A DNA stretch of 7,879 bases from Actinomycetota bacterium (GCA_009701945.1 WLJF01000025.1:1-7879); one strand, 5' to 3'; positions 1 through 7,875 are shown, counted from the stretch's first letter. Notes: generated from the letters alone by a model not told the origin. Numbers and translations are program-made.

Positions 1-98
1 GGCAAGGCAACCTCCTTGCAACCAGCTTTCATCCTGAATTGACGCACGATTTAGCTGTCCATCGCTACTTTTTTGATGAGATATGCAAAGGCAGATAA
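1..98 (+). CDS. pdxT: Pyridoxal 5'-phosphate synthase glutaminase subunit PdxT, C-terminal fragment (5' end outside window)
   Basis: Partial gene cut by the window edge. The first complete codon is at 3 and the stop is TAA at 96-98, leaving 31 residues. The visible part reads [15 protein letters not shown], the C-terminal motif of class I glutamine amidotransferases of the PdxT/SNO family. The His and Glu of HPE (codons 30-32 and 36-38) belong to the Cys-His-Glu catalytic triad; the Cys lies upstream and cannot be seen. In this family PdxT hydrolyses glutamine and passes ammonia to PdxS, which builds pyridoxal 5'-phosphate (vitamin B6) from a pentose phosphate and glyceraldehyde 3-phosphate. 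The location just upstream of yebC matches the usual actinobacterial order. Other class I amidotransferases (HisH, GuaA, CarA) also end with an HPE motif, so the name rests on both motif context and neighbourhood. Confidence 0.8.
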   Translation, partial: QGNLLATSFHPELTHDLAVHRYFFDEICKGR

Positions 99-123
99 AG
101 TAGGGCAATACCAAGAAGCGATT

Positions 124-129
124 GAGGTG
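124..129 (+). promoter_or_regulatory. Ribosome binding site of yebC
   Basis: GAGGTG lies 7 nt before the ATG at 137. It decides the start of yebC. An in-frame TTG at 122 would add five residues, but it overlaps this Shine-Dalgarno site and has none of its own. The ATG at 137 also gives the family's invariant MSGHSKW N-terminus. Confidence 0.8.
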
Positions 130-136
130 TTTAACA

Positions 137-889
137 ATGTCAGGCCATTCCAAATGGGCAACAACAAAGCATAAGAAGGCAATCATCGATAGCCGTCGTG
201 CTAAAAACTTTGCCAAATTGATTAAGGCTATTGAAGTTGCATCTCGTAATGGTGGCCCGGATGTTGATGGAAACCCAACGCTCTTTGATGCAATTGCAAA
301 GGCTAAGAAGAATTCGATGCCTGCAGATAATATTGAACGTGCAGTTAAGCGCGGTGCTGGTCTTGAATCTGGTGGCGCTGATTGGCAGACGATTATGTAT
401 GAAGGCTACGGACCAAATGGCGTTGCCATCATGATCGAATGTCTTTCAGATAATCGAAACCGAGCAGCCTCTGAAGTGCGCGTTGCTGTCACACGCAACG
501 GTGGATCGATGGCAGATCCAGGCTCTGTCTCTTATCTCTTCAATCGCAAGGGTGTCATCATCGTCAATAAAGCTATTGGCGCTACCGAGGATTCCATTCT
601 TGAAGCTGCTCTGGATGCAGGAGTTGAAGAAGTGAACGACCTCGGTGATTCATTTGAGGTGGTCTGTGAAGCAAGTGATCTCGTAGCTGCTCGTACTGCT
701 CTCCAAAGTGCTGGTATTGATTACGAGTCAGCCGATTCATCATTCCTACCCTCAATGCAGATTCCACTGGATGCCGAGGGCGCCCAGAAAGTATTTGAAC
801 TCATTGATGCCATTGAAGAGTTAGATGACGTGCAGAATGTCTATTCAAACTTTGATGTCTCAGACGAGGTTATGGCGAGCCTTTCTTAA
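137..889 (+). CDS. yebC: YebC/PmpR/TACO1 family protein
   Basis: Full-length protein of 250 residues, the normal family size. It starts with the signature [14 protein letters not shown]. Other conserved blocks are [13 protein letters not shown] (61-73), [11 protein letters not shown] (88-98), [11 protein letters not shown] (105-115), [11 protein letters not shown] (129-139) and [10 protein letters not shown] (231-240). The family has a three-domain fold with a helical N-terminal domain (about 1-75). It was long annotated as a transcriptional regulator (PmpR in Pseudomonas); work on bacterial YebC and mitochondrial TACO1 points to a ribosome-associated role in relieving stalls at proline-rich stretches. 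It is a cytoplasmic protein. The sequence cannot tell which role applies here. It lies 38 nt after the pdxT-like stop and 32 nt before ruvC, and the yebC-ruvC neighbourhood is widely conserved. I see no truncation or unusual residues. The family assignment is firm; the molecular function is less so. Confidence 0.96.
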   Translation: MSGHSKWATTKHKKAIIDSRRAKNFAKLIKAIEVASRNGGPDVDGNPTLFDAIAKAKKNSMPADNIERAVKRGAGLESGGADWQTIMYEGYGPNGVAIMIECLSDNRNRAASEVRVAVTRNGGSMADPGSVSYLFNRKGVIIVNKAIGATEDSILEAALDAGVEEVNDLGDSFEVVCEASDLVAARTALQSAGIDYESADSSFLPSMQIPLDAEGAQKVFELIDAIEELDDVQNVYSNFDVSDEVMASLS

Positions 890-921
890 TGCGTCAGTCC
901 TAAGACCTAGGCTTAGAAGTT

Positions 922-1476
922 ATGAGCCAGATACAGCGACGAGTCTTGGGCGTTGACCCAGGGTTGACTCGCTGTGGCATCGGAATTGTTGAAGGTGCAA
1001 TCGGTAAACCACTGACACTTGTGGGAGTCGGCGTGATTCTCACATCTCCGGATGCCCCGTTAGAGCAGCGCTTGCTACAACTTGAAGGCGAATTAGAGGA
1101 GTGGATTGCACTTCATAAACCCGATGTGATTGCAGTGGAACGAGTTTTCTCTCAACATAACGTTCGCACCGTGATGGGTACTGCTCAAGCTGCAGGTATT
1201 GCACTACTCGTTGCAGCGCGCCGAAATATTCCAGTCATGATGCATACGCCGTCAGAGGTAAAGGCAGCTGTAACGGGCTCTGGCCGTGCCAACAAAGCAC
1301 AGGTTGCCGAGATGGTTAAACGGTTATTGAATTTAGAGGTGATACCAAAGCCAGTGGACAGTACGGATGCGCTAGCACTTGCCATCTGTCACATCTGGCG
1401 CGGTGGAGGAAATAGCAAGATTGCAGAAGCGCTCAAGGCAGAGAAATCGCGATTATCTAAGTTGGTGGGTAAATGA
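922..1476 (+). CDS. ruvC: Crossover junction endodeoxyribonuclease RuvC (Holliday junction resolvase)
   Basis: A 184-residue RNase H-fold nuclease that cuts four-way DNA junctions symmetrically to finish recombination and repair. The four acidic metal-binding residues are all present: D12 in [12 protein letters not shown]73 in [14 protein letters not shown], and D146 and D149 in [13 protein letters not shown]. They correspond to E. coli D7, E66, D138 and D141. The block [20 protein letters not shown] (109-128) is also typical of the family. ATG 922 is the chosen start and adds about five residues before the conserved VLGVDPG core. The Shine-Dalgarno site is weak (AGG at 909-911), and no better start lies closer. 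The 3' end overlaps ruvA by 4 nt (ATGA), suggesting translational coupling. The gene looks complete and active. Confidence 0.97.
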   Translation: MSQIQRRVLGVDPGLTRCGIGIVEGAIGKPLTLVGVGVILTSPDAPLEQRLLQLEGELEEWIALHKPDVIAVERVFSQHNVRTVMGTAQAAGIALLVAARRNIPVMMHTPSEVKAAVTGSGRANKAQVAEMVKRLLNLEVIPKPVDSTDALALAICHIWRGGGNSKIAEALKAEKSRLSKLVGK

Positions 1477-2081
1477 TTTCACTGATTAATGGAATTGTGC
1501 GTTCGATATCTTCTGATCGCACTGTGGTTGAAGTAGGTGGTGTTGGGTTATCTGTCTCGATTACTACAAATACCAGCACGCAATTAAATCTCGGTGCCCC
1601 CGTGCAACTCTTCACATCTCTTATTGTTCGAGAGGATTCACTCACACTCTTTGGATTTCTCGATGAGGAGAGCCGGTCAGCTTTTGAATTGGTTCAAACA
1701 GTTTCAGGTATTGGTCCAAAGGTTGCACTAGCAATCCTTGGCGCACATACTCCCCAAAGTCTTGCAGCAGCTATTGCGCAGGAAGATATCAAGGGTATTG
1801 AAAAGGTTCCTGGCATCGGTCGCAAGGGAGCCCAGCGATTAATCCTTGAACTCAAAGGCAGGATCACTGATTTCGGTGGAGGCGATCACAAGCAGATTCA
1901 TCAACCGGTGTGGCGCGAACAACTCACCTCTGCTCTTATTTCACTTGGTTTTACTGCCAAAGATTCCGATGCAGCTATCAACGTAGTGATTGCACAGTAT
2001 GCAGACTCGGGTGTTGATGCAAAGAACGTTGATATTTCAGAGCTATTGAAGGCAGCCCTTCAGAGTGGGCGTCGAAGCTAA
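1473..2081 (+). CDS. ruvA: Holliday junction branch migration complex subunit RuvA
   Basis: A 202-residue protein, the usual RuvA length. RuvA tetramers bind the open four-way junction and load the RuvB rings onto two of its arms. Three domains are visible: an N-terminal OB-fold (about 1-62, beginning MISLINGIV and including SLTLFGF); two helix-hairpin-helix motifs, VSGIGPKVA (77-85) and VPGIGRKGA (112-120), followed by [11 protein letters not shown]; and a C-terminal RuvB-binding domain (about 147-200, containing [10 protein letters not shown] and ISELLKAAL) after a flexible linker. The ATG sits in the ATGA overlap with the ruvC stop, with a G-rich stretch (GGTGGG, 1464-1469) just upstream as a possible ribosome binding site. 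The TAA stop shares its last A with the ruvB ATG, so the three ruv genes form a tightly coupled unit. Confidence 0.97.
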   Translation: MISLINGIVRSISSDRTVVEVGGVGLSVSITTNTSTQLNLGAPVQLFTSLIVREDSLTLFGFLDEESRSAFELVQTVSGIGPKVALAILGAHTPQSLAAAIAQEDIKGIEKVPGIGRKGAQRLILELKGRITDFGGGDHKQIHQPVWREQLTSALISLGFTAKDSDAAINVVIAQYADSGVDAKNVDISELLKAALQSGRRS

Positions 2082-3121
2082 TGAGCGAAGAGAGATTGGT
2101 TAACCCTCAGAGCGCACAGGATGATGCTTCGGTAGAACATGCGCTGCGCCCCAAGACCCTCGATGATTTCATCGGACAGCATCGTGTGCGCGAACAAATT
2201 GATGTGTTGCTCTCTGCTGCGCGCAAGAGAGATGCGGCAGCAGATCACATCTTGCTCTCTGGTCCTCCTGGATTGGGAAAGACAACACTTGCGATGATTC
2301 TCGCCTCTGAGATGCAGGCACCAATTCGCATCTCAAGTGGACCTGCAATAACTCACGCAGGCGATCTCGCTGCAATTCTTTCATCTCTTGTTGAAGGAGA
2401 GATTTTCTTCCTCGATGAAATTCATCGCCTGCCGCGACCTGCAGAGGAGCTTCTCTATCTTGCGATGGAGGATTTCCGTGTGGATGTCGTGGTGGGGAAG
2501 GGGCCAGGGGCCACAGCAATTCCTCTGCAGTTGCCGCACTTCACATTAGTTGGGGCAACAACGCGCGCAGGATTACTTCCATCACCACTTCGCGATCGCT
2601 TTGGGTTCACAGCTCACCTTGATTTTTATGAAGAATCTGAATTGGAAGAAGTTATCTCTCGAAGCGCCACTCTCTTAGGTCTGACGATAGATAAGTTAGC
2701 TATTGGTGAAATTGCTAGTCGTTCTCGTGGCACACCACGTATTGCCAATCGTCTCCTGCGACGAGTGCGCGATTTTGCGCAAGTGCAAGGCTCTAACGCT
2801 CTCTCTCACCAACATGCACAGTTGGCTCTTGATATGTATGAGGTTGATGCCAAGGGCCTTGATCGCCTTGATCGTTCGGTACTCATTGCTCTGATTGAAC
2901 GCTTTGGCGGGGGACCAGTTGGGCTTTCCACCCTTGCCATTGCAGTGGGGGAAGAGACTGAGACCGTGGAATCGGTAGCTGAACCATTCCTGGTCAGAAA
3001 TGGCTTTATGGCACGCACTCCACGCGGTCGCATTGCAACTGCTTTGGGGTGGGAGCATGTGGGACGAACACCACCTCCTGGAATCGCTACTCTTTTCGAC
3101 ACGCCAGCGCCCGACGCCTAG
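2081..3121 (+). CDS. ruvB: Holliday junction branch migration ATPase RuvB
   Basis: A 346-residue AAA+ ATPase that forms hexameric rings and pumps DNA through the RuvA-bound junction. Landmarks in order are the N-terminal [12 protein letters not shown] (22-33), Walker [10 protein letters not shown] (61-69), Walker B FFLDEIH (109-115), sensor 1 GATTR (158-162), arginine finger region LRDRFG (170-175), sensor 2 [10 protein letters not shown] (215-224) and the C-terminal winged-helix domain (about 256-330, with [13 protein letters not shown] and RTPRGR). Length and motifs are standard. The start ATG overlaps the ruvA stop by one base (TAATG), so initiation is probably coupled to ruvA termination; there is no strong Shine-Dalgarno site. 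The gene ends in TAG, 11 nt before secD. Many actinobacteria carry yajC at that point, and here it is absent. Confidence 0.98.
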   Translation: MSEERLVNPQSAQDDASVEHALRPKTLDDFIGQHRVREQIDVLLSAARKRDAAADHILLSGPPGLGKTTLAMILASEMQAPIRISSGPAITHAGDLAAILSSLVEGEIFFLDEIHRLPRPAEELLYLAMEDFRVDVVVGKGPGATAIPLQLPHFTLVGATTRAGLLPSPLRDRFGFTAHLDFYEESELEEVISRSATLLGLTIDKLAIGEIASRSRGTPRIANRLLRRVRDFAQVQGSNALSHQHAQLALDMYEVDAKGLDRLDRSVLIALIERFGGGPVGLSTLAIAVGEETETVESVAEPFLVRNGFMARTPRGRIATALGWEHVGRTPPPGIATLFDTPAPDA

Positions 3122-3132
3122 ACTCTCCTCTT

Positions 3133-4650
3133 ATGTCCACACCTACAAAACCAGTGAAGACAACTGGTCGACCAGTTCGCGCCTTGGCCCTCTTGGCTGT
3201 GCTGATTGTCGGCCTCTTGGCTACCGCCCTCATTCAGGGCGCAACATCTGTCCGCCTCGGTCTCGATCTGCGTGGAGGAACCAGCGTCACGCTGCAACCA
3301 CGTGCATCCAATGACTCAAACAAGATTACTTCTGAGGCCATTGATCAGGCAGTCTCTATTATTCGCCAGCGTGTTAACTCACTCGGTGTTGCAGAGTCTG
3401 AAGTAACTGCGCAAGGTAGTGGCACTAACCGTCAAATTGTGATTTCTGTTCCTGGCGATTCAGGTCGTCGCGTTGTGGATCTCGTTGGACAGACAGCAGA
3501 ACTTCGTTTCCGTCAGGTGCTTGCAGAGTCATCAGCACTCGGTGGCACTGGAGCAGCAGCTGCAACGCCTGCGGCCGGTGTGAGCGCCGAAATCAATGCA
3601 AAGTTTGCAACACTCGATTGCACCAACACAGCGAATCTTCAAGGAACAGGTGCTGATGCGCCAACTGATGTCATCGTTGCATGTTCCCGTACTGGGGCAA
3701 GTAAGTACATTTTGGCTCCTGCAGAAGTTCTAGGTCGTCAGGTATCGAAGGCATCAGCTGGAATTGATCAGCAGGGCGCAAGCGCTTGGTATGTACTTCT
3801 GACATTTAATGGTGAAGGAACCAAGGCATTTGGTGCGCTTACTGCGCGAGTAACTTCACTCCCATCTCCACAGAATCAAGTTGCCATTGTTCTGGATGGA
3901 CTTGTCGTTTCTGCGCCATCAATTAATGAGGCGATTCCTTCAGGAAATGCGCAGATCACCGGATCCTTTAGCCAACTAGAAGCTCAAGATTTGGCAAACG
4001 TTCTTAAGTACGGAGCTCTTCCACTTGCATTCGATCGCGGTGAGGTTCAGCAAGTCTCACCAACGCTTGGTGCAGATCAACTTCGAGCAGGACTTCTTGC
4101 AGGCGCCCTTGGAATTGGCCTTGTTTTCCTATTCTCACTTCTTTACTACCGAGCACTTGGCTTAGTCACAGTCTTCTCATTGGTTCTTGCAGCCGTGATT
4201 CTCTATCTGCTCTTCCTTGTATTAGGTGAGGCGATTGGATTTACGCTGACACTTGCTGGAATTGCCGGTGCGATTGTTGCAATCGGTATTACTGCCGACT
4301 CATTTATCGTCTTCTTCGAACGTATTCGAGATGAGGCACGTGAAGGAAGATCACTCCGTTCAGCTGTTGAAAGTGGCTGGGCGAGAGCGCGACACACAAT
4401 CATCGTCGCGGATATGGTCTCGATTCTCTCTGCTGTACTTCTCTACTTCTTCGCAGTGGGCGGAGTTCGAGGCTTTGCTTTCACACTCGGTCTCACAACG
4501 CTTATTGATCTTTTGATCGTCTTTGCATTTACAAAACCGATGGTGACCCTGATTGCAAAGGGCAAGTTCTTCTCTTCAGGTCATCCTCTCTCTGGCTTCT
4601 CAGCCAAGAGCATCGGAAAATCTCACCCAACTACAACCTTGGAGGCATAA
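3133..4650 (+). CDS. secD: Protein translocase subunit SecD
   Basis: A 505-residue membrane protein of the RND-like SecDF family, which uses the proton gradient to help exported proteins through SecYEG. A basic N-terminus is followed by TM1 (about 17-36), the motif LGLDLRGGTSVTL (42-54), a large extracytoplasmic domain (about 40-315) and five TM segments near 318-337, 342-364, 369-395, 422-441 and 446-468. D389 in ITADSFIVFFERIRDE corresponds to the proton-relay Asp of E. coli SecD (D519). ATG 3133 was chosen because it gives a normal Lys/Arg-rich lead into TM1. A GTG at 3049 in the same frame would overlap ruvB by 73 bases and add 28 unrelated residues. No Shine-Dalgarno site precedes ATG 3133. 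The ectodomain holds an Ala/Gly-rich stretch (136-150) and the protein's only cysteines, C163 and C184. Confidence 0.96.
   Translation: MSTPTKPVKTTGRPVRALALLAVLIVGLLATALIQGATSVRLGLDLRGGTSVTLQPRASNDSNKITSEAIDQAVSIIRQRVNSLGVAESEVTAQGSGTNRQIVISVPGDSGRRVVDLVGQTAELRFRQVLAESSALGGTGAAAATPAAGVSAEINAKFATLDCTNTANLQGTGADAPTDVIVACSRTGASKYILAPAEVLGRQVSKASAGIDQQGASAWYVLLTFNGEGTKAFGALTARVTSLPSPQNQVAIVLDGLVVSAPSINEAIPSGNAQITGSFSQLEAQDLANVLKYGALPLAFDRGEVQQVSPTLGADQLRAGLLAGALGIGLVFLFSLLYYRALGLVTVFSLVLAAVILYLLFLVLGEAIGFTLTLAGIAGAIVAIGITADSFIVFFERIRDEAREGRSLRSAVESGWARARHTIIVADMVSILSAVLLYFFAVGGVRGFAFTLGLTTLIDLLIVFAFTKPMVTLIAKGKFFSSGHPLSGFSAKSIGKSHPTTTLEA
4641..4645 (+). promoter_or_regulatory. Ribosome binding site of secF, inside the 3' end of secD
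   Basis: GGAGG ends 9 nt before the secF ATG at 4655 and lies within the last codons of secD. It fixes the secF start: an upstream in-frame alternative at 4553 would overlap secD by about 98 bases and add 34 residues unlike SecF. It is the strongest Shine-Dalgarno match in the window. Confidence 0.85.
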
Positions 4651-4654
4651 GCAC

Positions 4655-5704
4655 ATGGCAAAACTTTCAGGTCTAGGTGGGCGTCTCTACTCTGGTGAGA
4701 CCTCTTTCAACATTATTGAACGACGCAAGCGTTGGTATTCCATCTCAGCTCTCTTCATCCTTGCATCCATTGGCGCACTCGTTATTCAAGGTCTACACCT
4801 TGGTATCGAATTTAAGGGTGGGGCTTCATACACAATTAATGAGCCTTCAGTGACTGTTGAACAGGCTCGCGCTTCTGTTGAGAATATTGGAATTCCAGGT
4901 GAAGTTATTGTCCAGAAAATTGGCGATTCCAAGATTCGTATTCAAACTGGTTCGCTCACTCCTGCGCAAAACCAGGCAATCGAGTCAGCTCTGACAACAA
5001 CTTTTGCAGTACCTGCAGAATCTATTGACACTCAGCTCGTTGGACCGTCTTGGGGTAAAGAGATCACAAAGAAAGCTCTCTATGGCCTATTCGCCTTCTT
5101 GCTTGCAGTGATGCTCTTCTTGGCGATGACATTTGAACCTAAGATGGCAATCGCTGCGATTGTCGCTGTTGTGCACGATGTGTTCATCACTGTTGGAATC
5201 TACGCACTCGTCGGATTTGATGTGACGCCTGCTACTGTCATTGGTTTCTTAACCATTCTTGGCTATTCACTTTATGACACTGTGGTTGTCTTCGATAAAG
5301 TTCGAGAGAACACAAAGTCAGTTGCTGCAAATAGCAAGATGACCTACTCGCAAGCTGCAAACTTGGCTGTTAATCAGACGATTGTCCGTTCGATAAACAC
5401 CTCAGTTATTGCTTTGCTTCCTGTGGGAGCAATCCTCTTCGTAGGTGCAGGACTCCTTGGGGCAGGAACTCTGAAGGATCTCTCACTTGCGCTCTTCATC
5501 GGTTTGGCTGTTGGTACATACTCTTCCGTGTTCATCGCACCTCCGTTCCTTGCACAATTGCGCGAGAAGGAGCCTGCGATGCAAGCTTTAGCTAAGCGAG
5601 TTGCTGCACGTGGGGGAGCTCCTGTTGTTGCTGAGGTAAAGCCTTCTCGTCCATCAACAGGTAGCGGACCACGTAATCAACCAAAGCGTAAAGGTCGCAA
5701 ATAA
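4655..5704 (+). CDS. secF: Protein translocase subunit SecF
   Basis: A 349-residue partner of SecD; together they form a 12-helix complex at the Sec translocon. TM1 is near 28-47, followed by HLGIEFKGGASYTI (48-61), the family's GIDFxGG motif, and a small extracytoplasmic domain to about 135. Five more TM segments lie near 138-158, 163-187, 193-215, 248-268 and 274-299. The hallmark GYSLYDTVVVFDKVREN (203-219) is in TM4, with D208 corresponding to E. coli SecF D213. R245 in QTIVRSINTS corresponds to the functionally important SecF Arg after TM4. Only 4 nt separate it from the secD stop, and its GGAGG is inside secD, so the two are translated together. The last 20 or so residues form a Lys/Arg/Pro-rich cytoplasmic tail (329-349). 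Confidence 0.97.
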   Translation: MAKLSGLGGRLYSGETSFNIIERRKRWYSISALFILASIGALVIQGLHLGIEFKGGASYTINEPSVTVEQARASVENIGIPGEVIVQKIGDSKIRIQTGSLTPAQNQAIESALTTTFAVPAESIDTQLVGPSWGKEITKKALYGLFAFLLAVMLFLAMTFEPKMAIAAIVAVVHDVFITVGIYALVGFDVTPATVIGFLTILGYSLYDTVVVFDKVRENTKSVAANSKMTYSQAANLAVNQTIVRSINTSVIALLPVGAILFVGAGLLGAGTLKDLSLALFIGLAVGTYSSVFIAPPFLAQLREKEPAMQALAKRVAARGGAPVVAEVKPSRPSTGSGPRNQPKRKGRK

Positions 5705-5715
5705 CCTTTTAACTT

Positions 5716-7875
5716 ATGGATACCTTGCCCTTAATCGCACCTCTTATTGGTGCGCTTAAGGAGCATCATCCAGGTGCTGATGTTTCATCTATTGAACGTG
5801 CATTTCTCGTTGCTGAGAAGGCTCACGCTGGCCAACTCAGAAAATCTGGCGAGGATTACATAACTCACCCGGTTGCTGTCACACAAATTCTTGCAGAGCT
5901 AGGACTTAATGAAGTCTCACTCGTTGCATCCCTTCTCCACGACACTGTTGAAGATACGCCGTATTCATTAGATCAATTACGCTCTGATTTTGGTGATGAA
6001 GTTGCCAATCTCGTAGATGGCGTGACTAAGCTCGACAAACTTACCTATGGTCCAACAGCTGAAGCTGAGACAGTTCGCAAAATGGTTATTGCAATGTCTC
6101 GTGATATTCGAGTTCTTGTCATCAAGCTTGCAGACCGTCTTCATAATGCGCGCACGTGGAGTTTTGTCTCGACAGAAAGTGCCAATCGCAAAGCTCGCGA
6201 AACTCTTGATATCTATGCCCCTCTTGCTCATCGCCTTGGAATGAATGCGATTAAGTGGGAGTTGGAAGATCTCTCCTTTGCAGTTCTTGAACCAAAGAAG
6301 TTTGAAGAGATTTCCCGCCTTGTTGCAGAACGATCGCCATCACGTGATGCACTGACAGCAGAAGTGATTGACAGCGTTGAGCAGGATTTGGCTCGCGATT
6401 CCATCAACGCAACTGTGACAGGACGCAAAAAGCACTTCTTTAGCGTGTATCAAAAGATGGTTGTTCGTGGTCGAGATTTCAATGACATCTATGACCTTGT
6501 TGGAATTCGAGTCTTGGTCAACGATGTGAGAGATTGCTATGCAGTGCTTGGCTCTATCCACGCACGGTGGAGCCCAGTCCCAGGTCGATTTAAAGATTAC
6601 ATTGCAATGCCAAAGTTCAATTTGTATCAATCCCTGCACACCACAGTCATTGGTCCCAATGGAAAAGCTATTGAGATTCAGATTCGCACATATGACATGC
6701 ACTCTCGTGCTGAGTTCGGTATCGCAGCGCATTGGAAATATAAGCAAGGGGGAGACCCGCAAGCTAACTCTCCTGAAATGCTCTGGCTTCGCCAATTGCA
6801 TGAATGGCAGAAAGAAACAGAGGATCCATCTGAGTTTCTTGAAGCGCTACGTTTTGATCTGGGTTCACCTGAAGTGTTTGTCTTCACGCCAAAGGGCTCT
6901 GTTGTCGCACTTCCCGGTGGTTCAACTCCCGTTGATTTTGCCTTCTCTGTTCACACAGATGTCGGTCTGCGATGTGCTGGAGCGAAGGTCAATGGGCGAC
7001 TAGTTCCGCTTGAGTCAAAGCTTAATAACGGTGATGTCGTTGAGATTGTGACCAATAAGGGCGAGCATGCAGGACCTAGCCGAGATTGGCTTAACTTTGT
7101 TAAAAGTCCACGCGCGCGATCCAAGATCAAAGCTTGGTTTAGTAAGGAGCGCCGCGAGGAAGCAATCGACGCAGGTCGTGAATCTATCGCTCGTCAGATG
7201 CGTAAAGCCGGACTTCCGTTACAGAAGATTTTTGCAGGGCATGCGCTTCTAGAACTCGCCCACGATATGCATTACGCCGATATCGATGCGCTCTATAGCG
7301 CAGTCGGTGACGGTCATGTCTCTGCGGCATCCATCATTGAAAAACTCGTGGCGAGCATGGGGGGAGAAGATTCTCATCCAGAGGCCACGATGGAGAATGT
7401 TCCAACGGGGCTACAGGCAACAAGGCGCACATCAAGTGCGATTGAAGTAGAAGGTGTTGATGATGTGCTGGCAAAGCTTGCTCGATGCTGCACTCCGGTA
7501 CCGGGCGATACCATCATGGGATTTATCACCAAAGGCTCAGGCATATCCGTTCACCGCGTTGATTGCATCAACGCCGCAGATTTGCGCACTAATCAGATGG
7601 AGCGAATTGTTGGCGTGAAGTGGTTGGCAGGAGCTGCCAGTGTCTTCCTCGTCAATATTCAAGTGGAGGCATTAGATCGTGCGCGATTGCTGGCTGATGT
7701 CACGCGTACACTTTCTGAGCAGCATGTAAATATTCTTAGCGCTGCAGTGAGTACAACCAAGGATCGTGTAGCAATTTCACGCTTTACCTTTGAAATGGCA
7801 GATGCCAAACATTTGGATTCAGTATTGGCAGCCGTTCGCGCCATTGAAGGCGTCTATGACGTCTATAGAACCTAG
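5716..7875 (+). CDS. relA: Bifunctional (p)ppGpp synthetase/hydrolase Rel (long RelA/SpoT homologue)
   Basis: A 719-residue stringent-response enzyme that makes (p)ppGpp from ATP and GTP/GDP on starved ribosomes and also degrades it. The hydrolase HD domain looks intact: R42, H51 in YITHP, H75-D76 and E79-D80 in LLHDTVEDT, and D140 and N144 in LADRLHN. The synthetase domain has GRKKHFFSVYQKM (236-248), D260 in IYDLVGIRV, RFKD (291-294) and E320 in IEIQIRT. RFKD is the RXKD form seen in bifunctional Rel enzymes, as opposed to the acidic EXDD of synthetase-only RelA. The C-terminal half has a TGS domain (about 387-447), a helical region, a CC/zinc-finger motif (C591, C592, H613, C617) and an ACT domain (about 641-719). 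The protein lacks the N-terminal extension of some actinobacterial Rel proteins. The start ATG lies 11 nt after secF with no Shine-Dalgarno site. The apt gene often found between secF and relA is absent. Confidence 0.97.
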   Translation: MDTLPLIAPLIGALKEHHPGADVSSIERAFLVAEKAHAGQLRKSGEDYITHPVAVTQILAELGLNEVSLVASLLHDTVEDTPYSLDQLRSDFGDEVANLVDGVTKLDKLTYGPTAEAETVRKMVIAMSRDIRVLVIKLADRLHNARTWSFVSTESANRKARETLDIYAPLAHRLGMNAIKWELEDLSFAVLEPKKFEEISRLVAERSPSRDALTAEVIDSVEQDLARDSINATVTGRKKHFFSVYQKMVVRGRDFNDIYDLVGIRVLVNDVRDCYAVLGSIHARWSPVPGRFKDYIAMPKFNLYQSLHTTVIGPNGKAIEIQIRTYDMHSRAEFGIAAHWKYKQGGDPQANSPEMLWLRQLHEWQKETEDPSEFLEALRFDLGSPEVFVFTPKGSVVALPGGSTPVDFAFSVHTDVGLRCAGAKVNGRLVPLESKLNNGDVVEIVTNKGEHAGPSRDWLNFVKSPRARSKIKAWFSKERREEAIDAGRESIARQMRKAGLPLQKIFAGHALLELAHDMHYADIDALYSAVGDGHVSAASIIEKLVASMGGEDSHPEATMENVPTGLQATRRTSSAIEVEGVDDVLAKLARCCTPVPGDTIMGFITKGSGISVHRVDCINAADLRTNQMERIVGVKWLAGAASVFLVNIQVEALDRARLLADVTRTLSEQHVNILSAAVSTTKDRVAISRFTFEMADAKHLDSVLAAVRAIEGVYDVYRT

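Noticed and set aside
122..136. Five-residue N-terminal extension of YebC from TTG at 122
   Set aside because: The Shine-Dalgarno site at 124-129 falls inside it, and the family starts at MSGHSKW (137).
900..916. Short inverted repeat CTAAG / CTTAG with a CCTAGG palindrome in the loop, between yebC and ruvC
   Set aside because: A 5-bp AT-containing stem with a 7-nt loop and no following T-run is too weak for a terminator, and nothing identifies it as an operator.
2169..2519. Minus-strand open frame of 116 codons within ruvB
   Set aside because: It is antisense to the AAA+ core, has low-complexity composition and has no recognisable domain.
2857..2874. Perfect 9-bp tandem duplication CCTTGATCG in ruvB
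   Set aside because: It encodes the LDRLDR stretch at the start of the winged-helix domain, which fits the normal RuvB sequence (GLDxxDR) rather than a recent expansion.
3049..3132. 28-residue upstream extension of SecD from GTG 3049
   Set aside because: It overlaps the conserved 3' end of ruvB by 73 bases, and its residues resemble no SecD N-terminus.
3538..3582. Ala/Gly-rich low-complexity stretch in SecD as a possible repeat or insertion
   Set aside because: It is short, in frame and lies in a variable part of the ectodomain where such linkers are common. No repeat unit is visible at the DNA level.
4553..4654. 34-residue upstream extension of SecF
   Set aside because: It overlaps secD. 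ATG 4655 has an excellent Shine-Dalgarno site and the expected N-terminus.
6340..6801. Minus-strand open frame of 153 codons within relA
   Set aside because: It lies wholly inside the conserved Rel synthetase domain, shows no recognisable motif, and is best explained as a shadow of the real frame.
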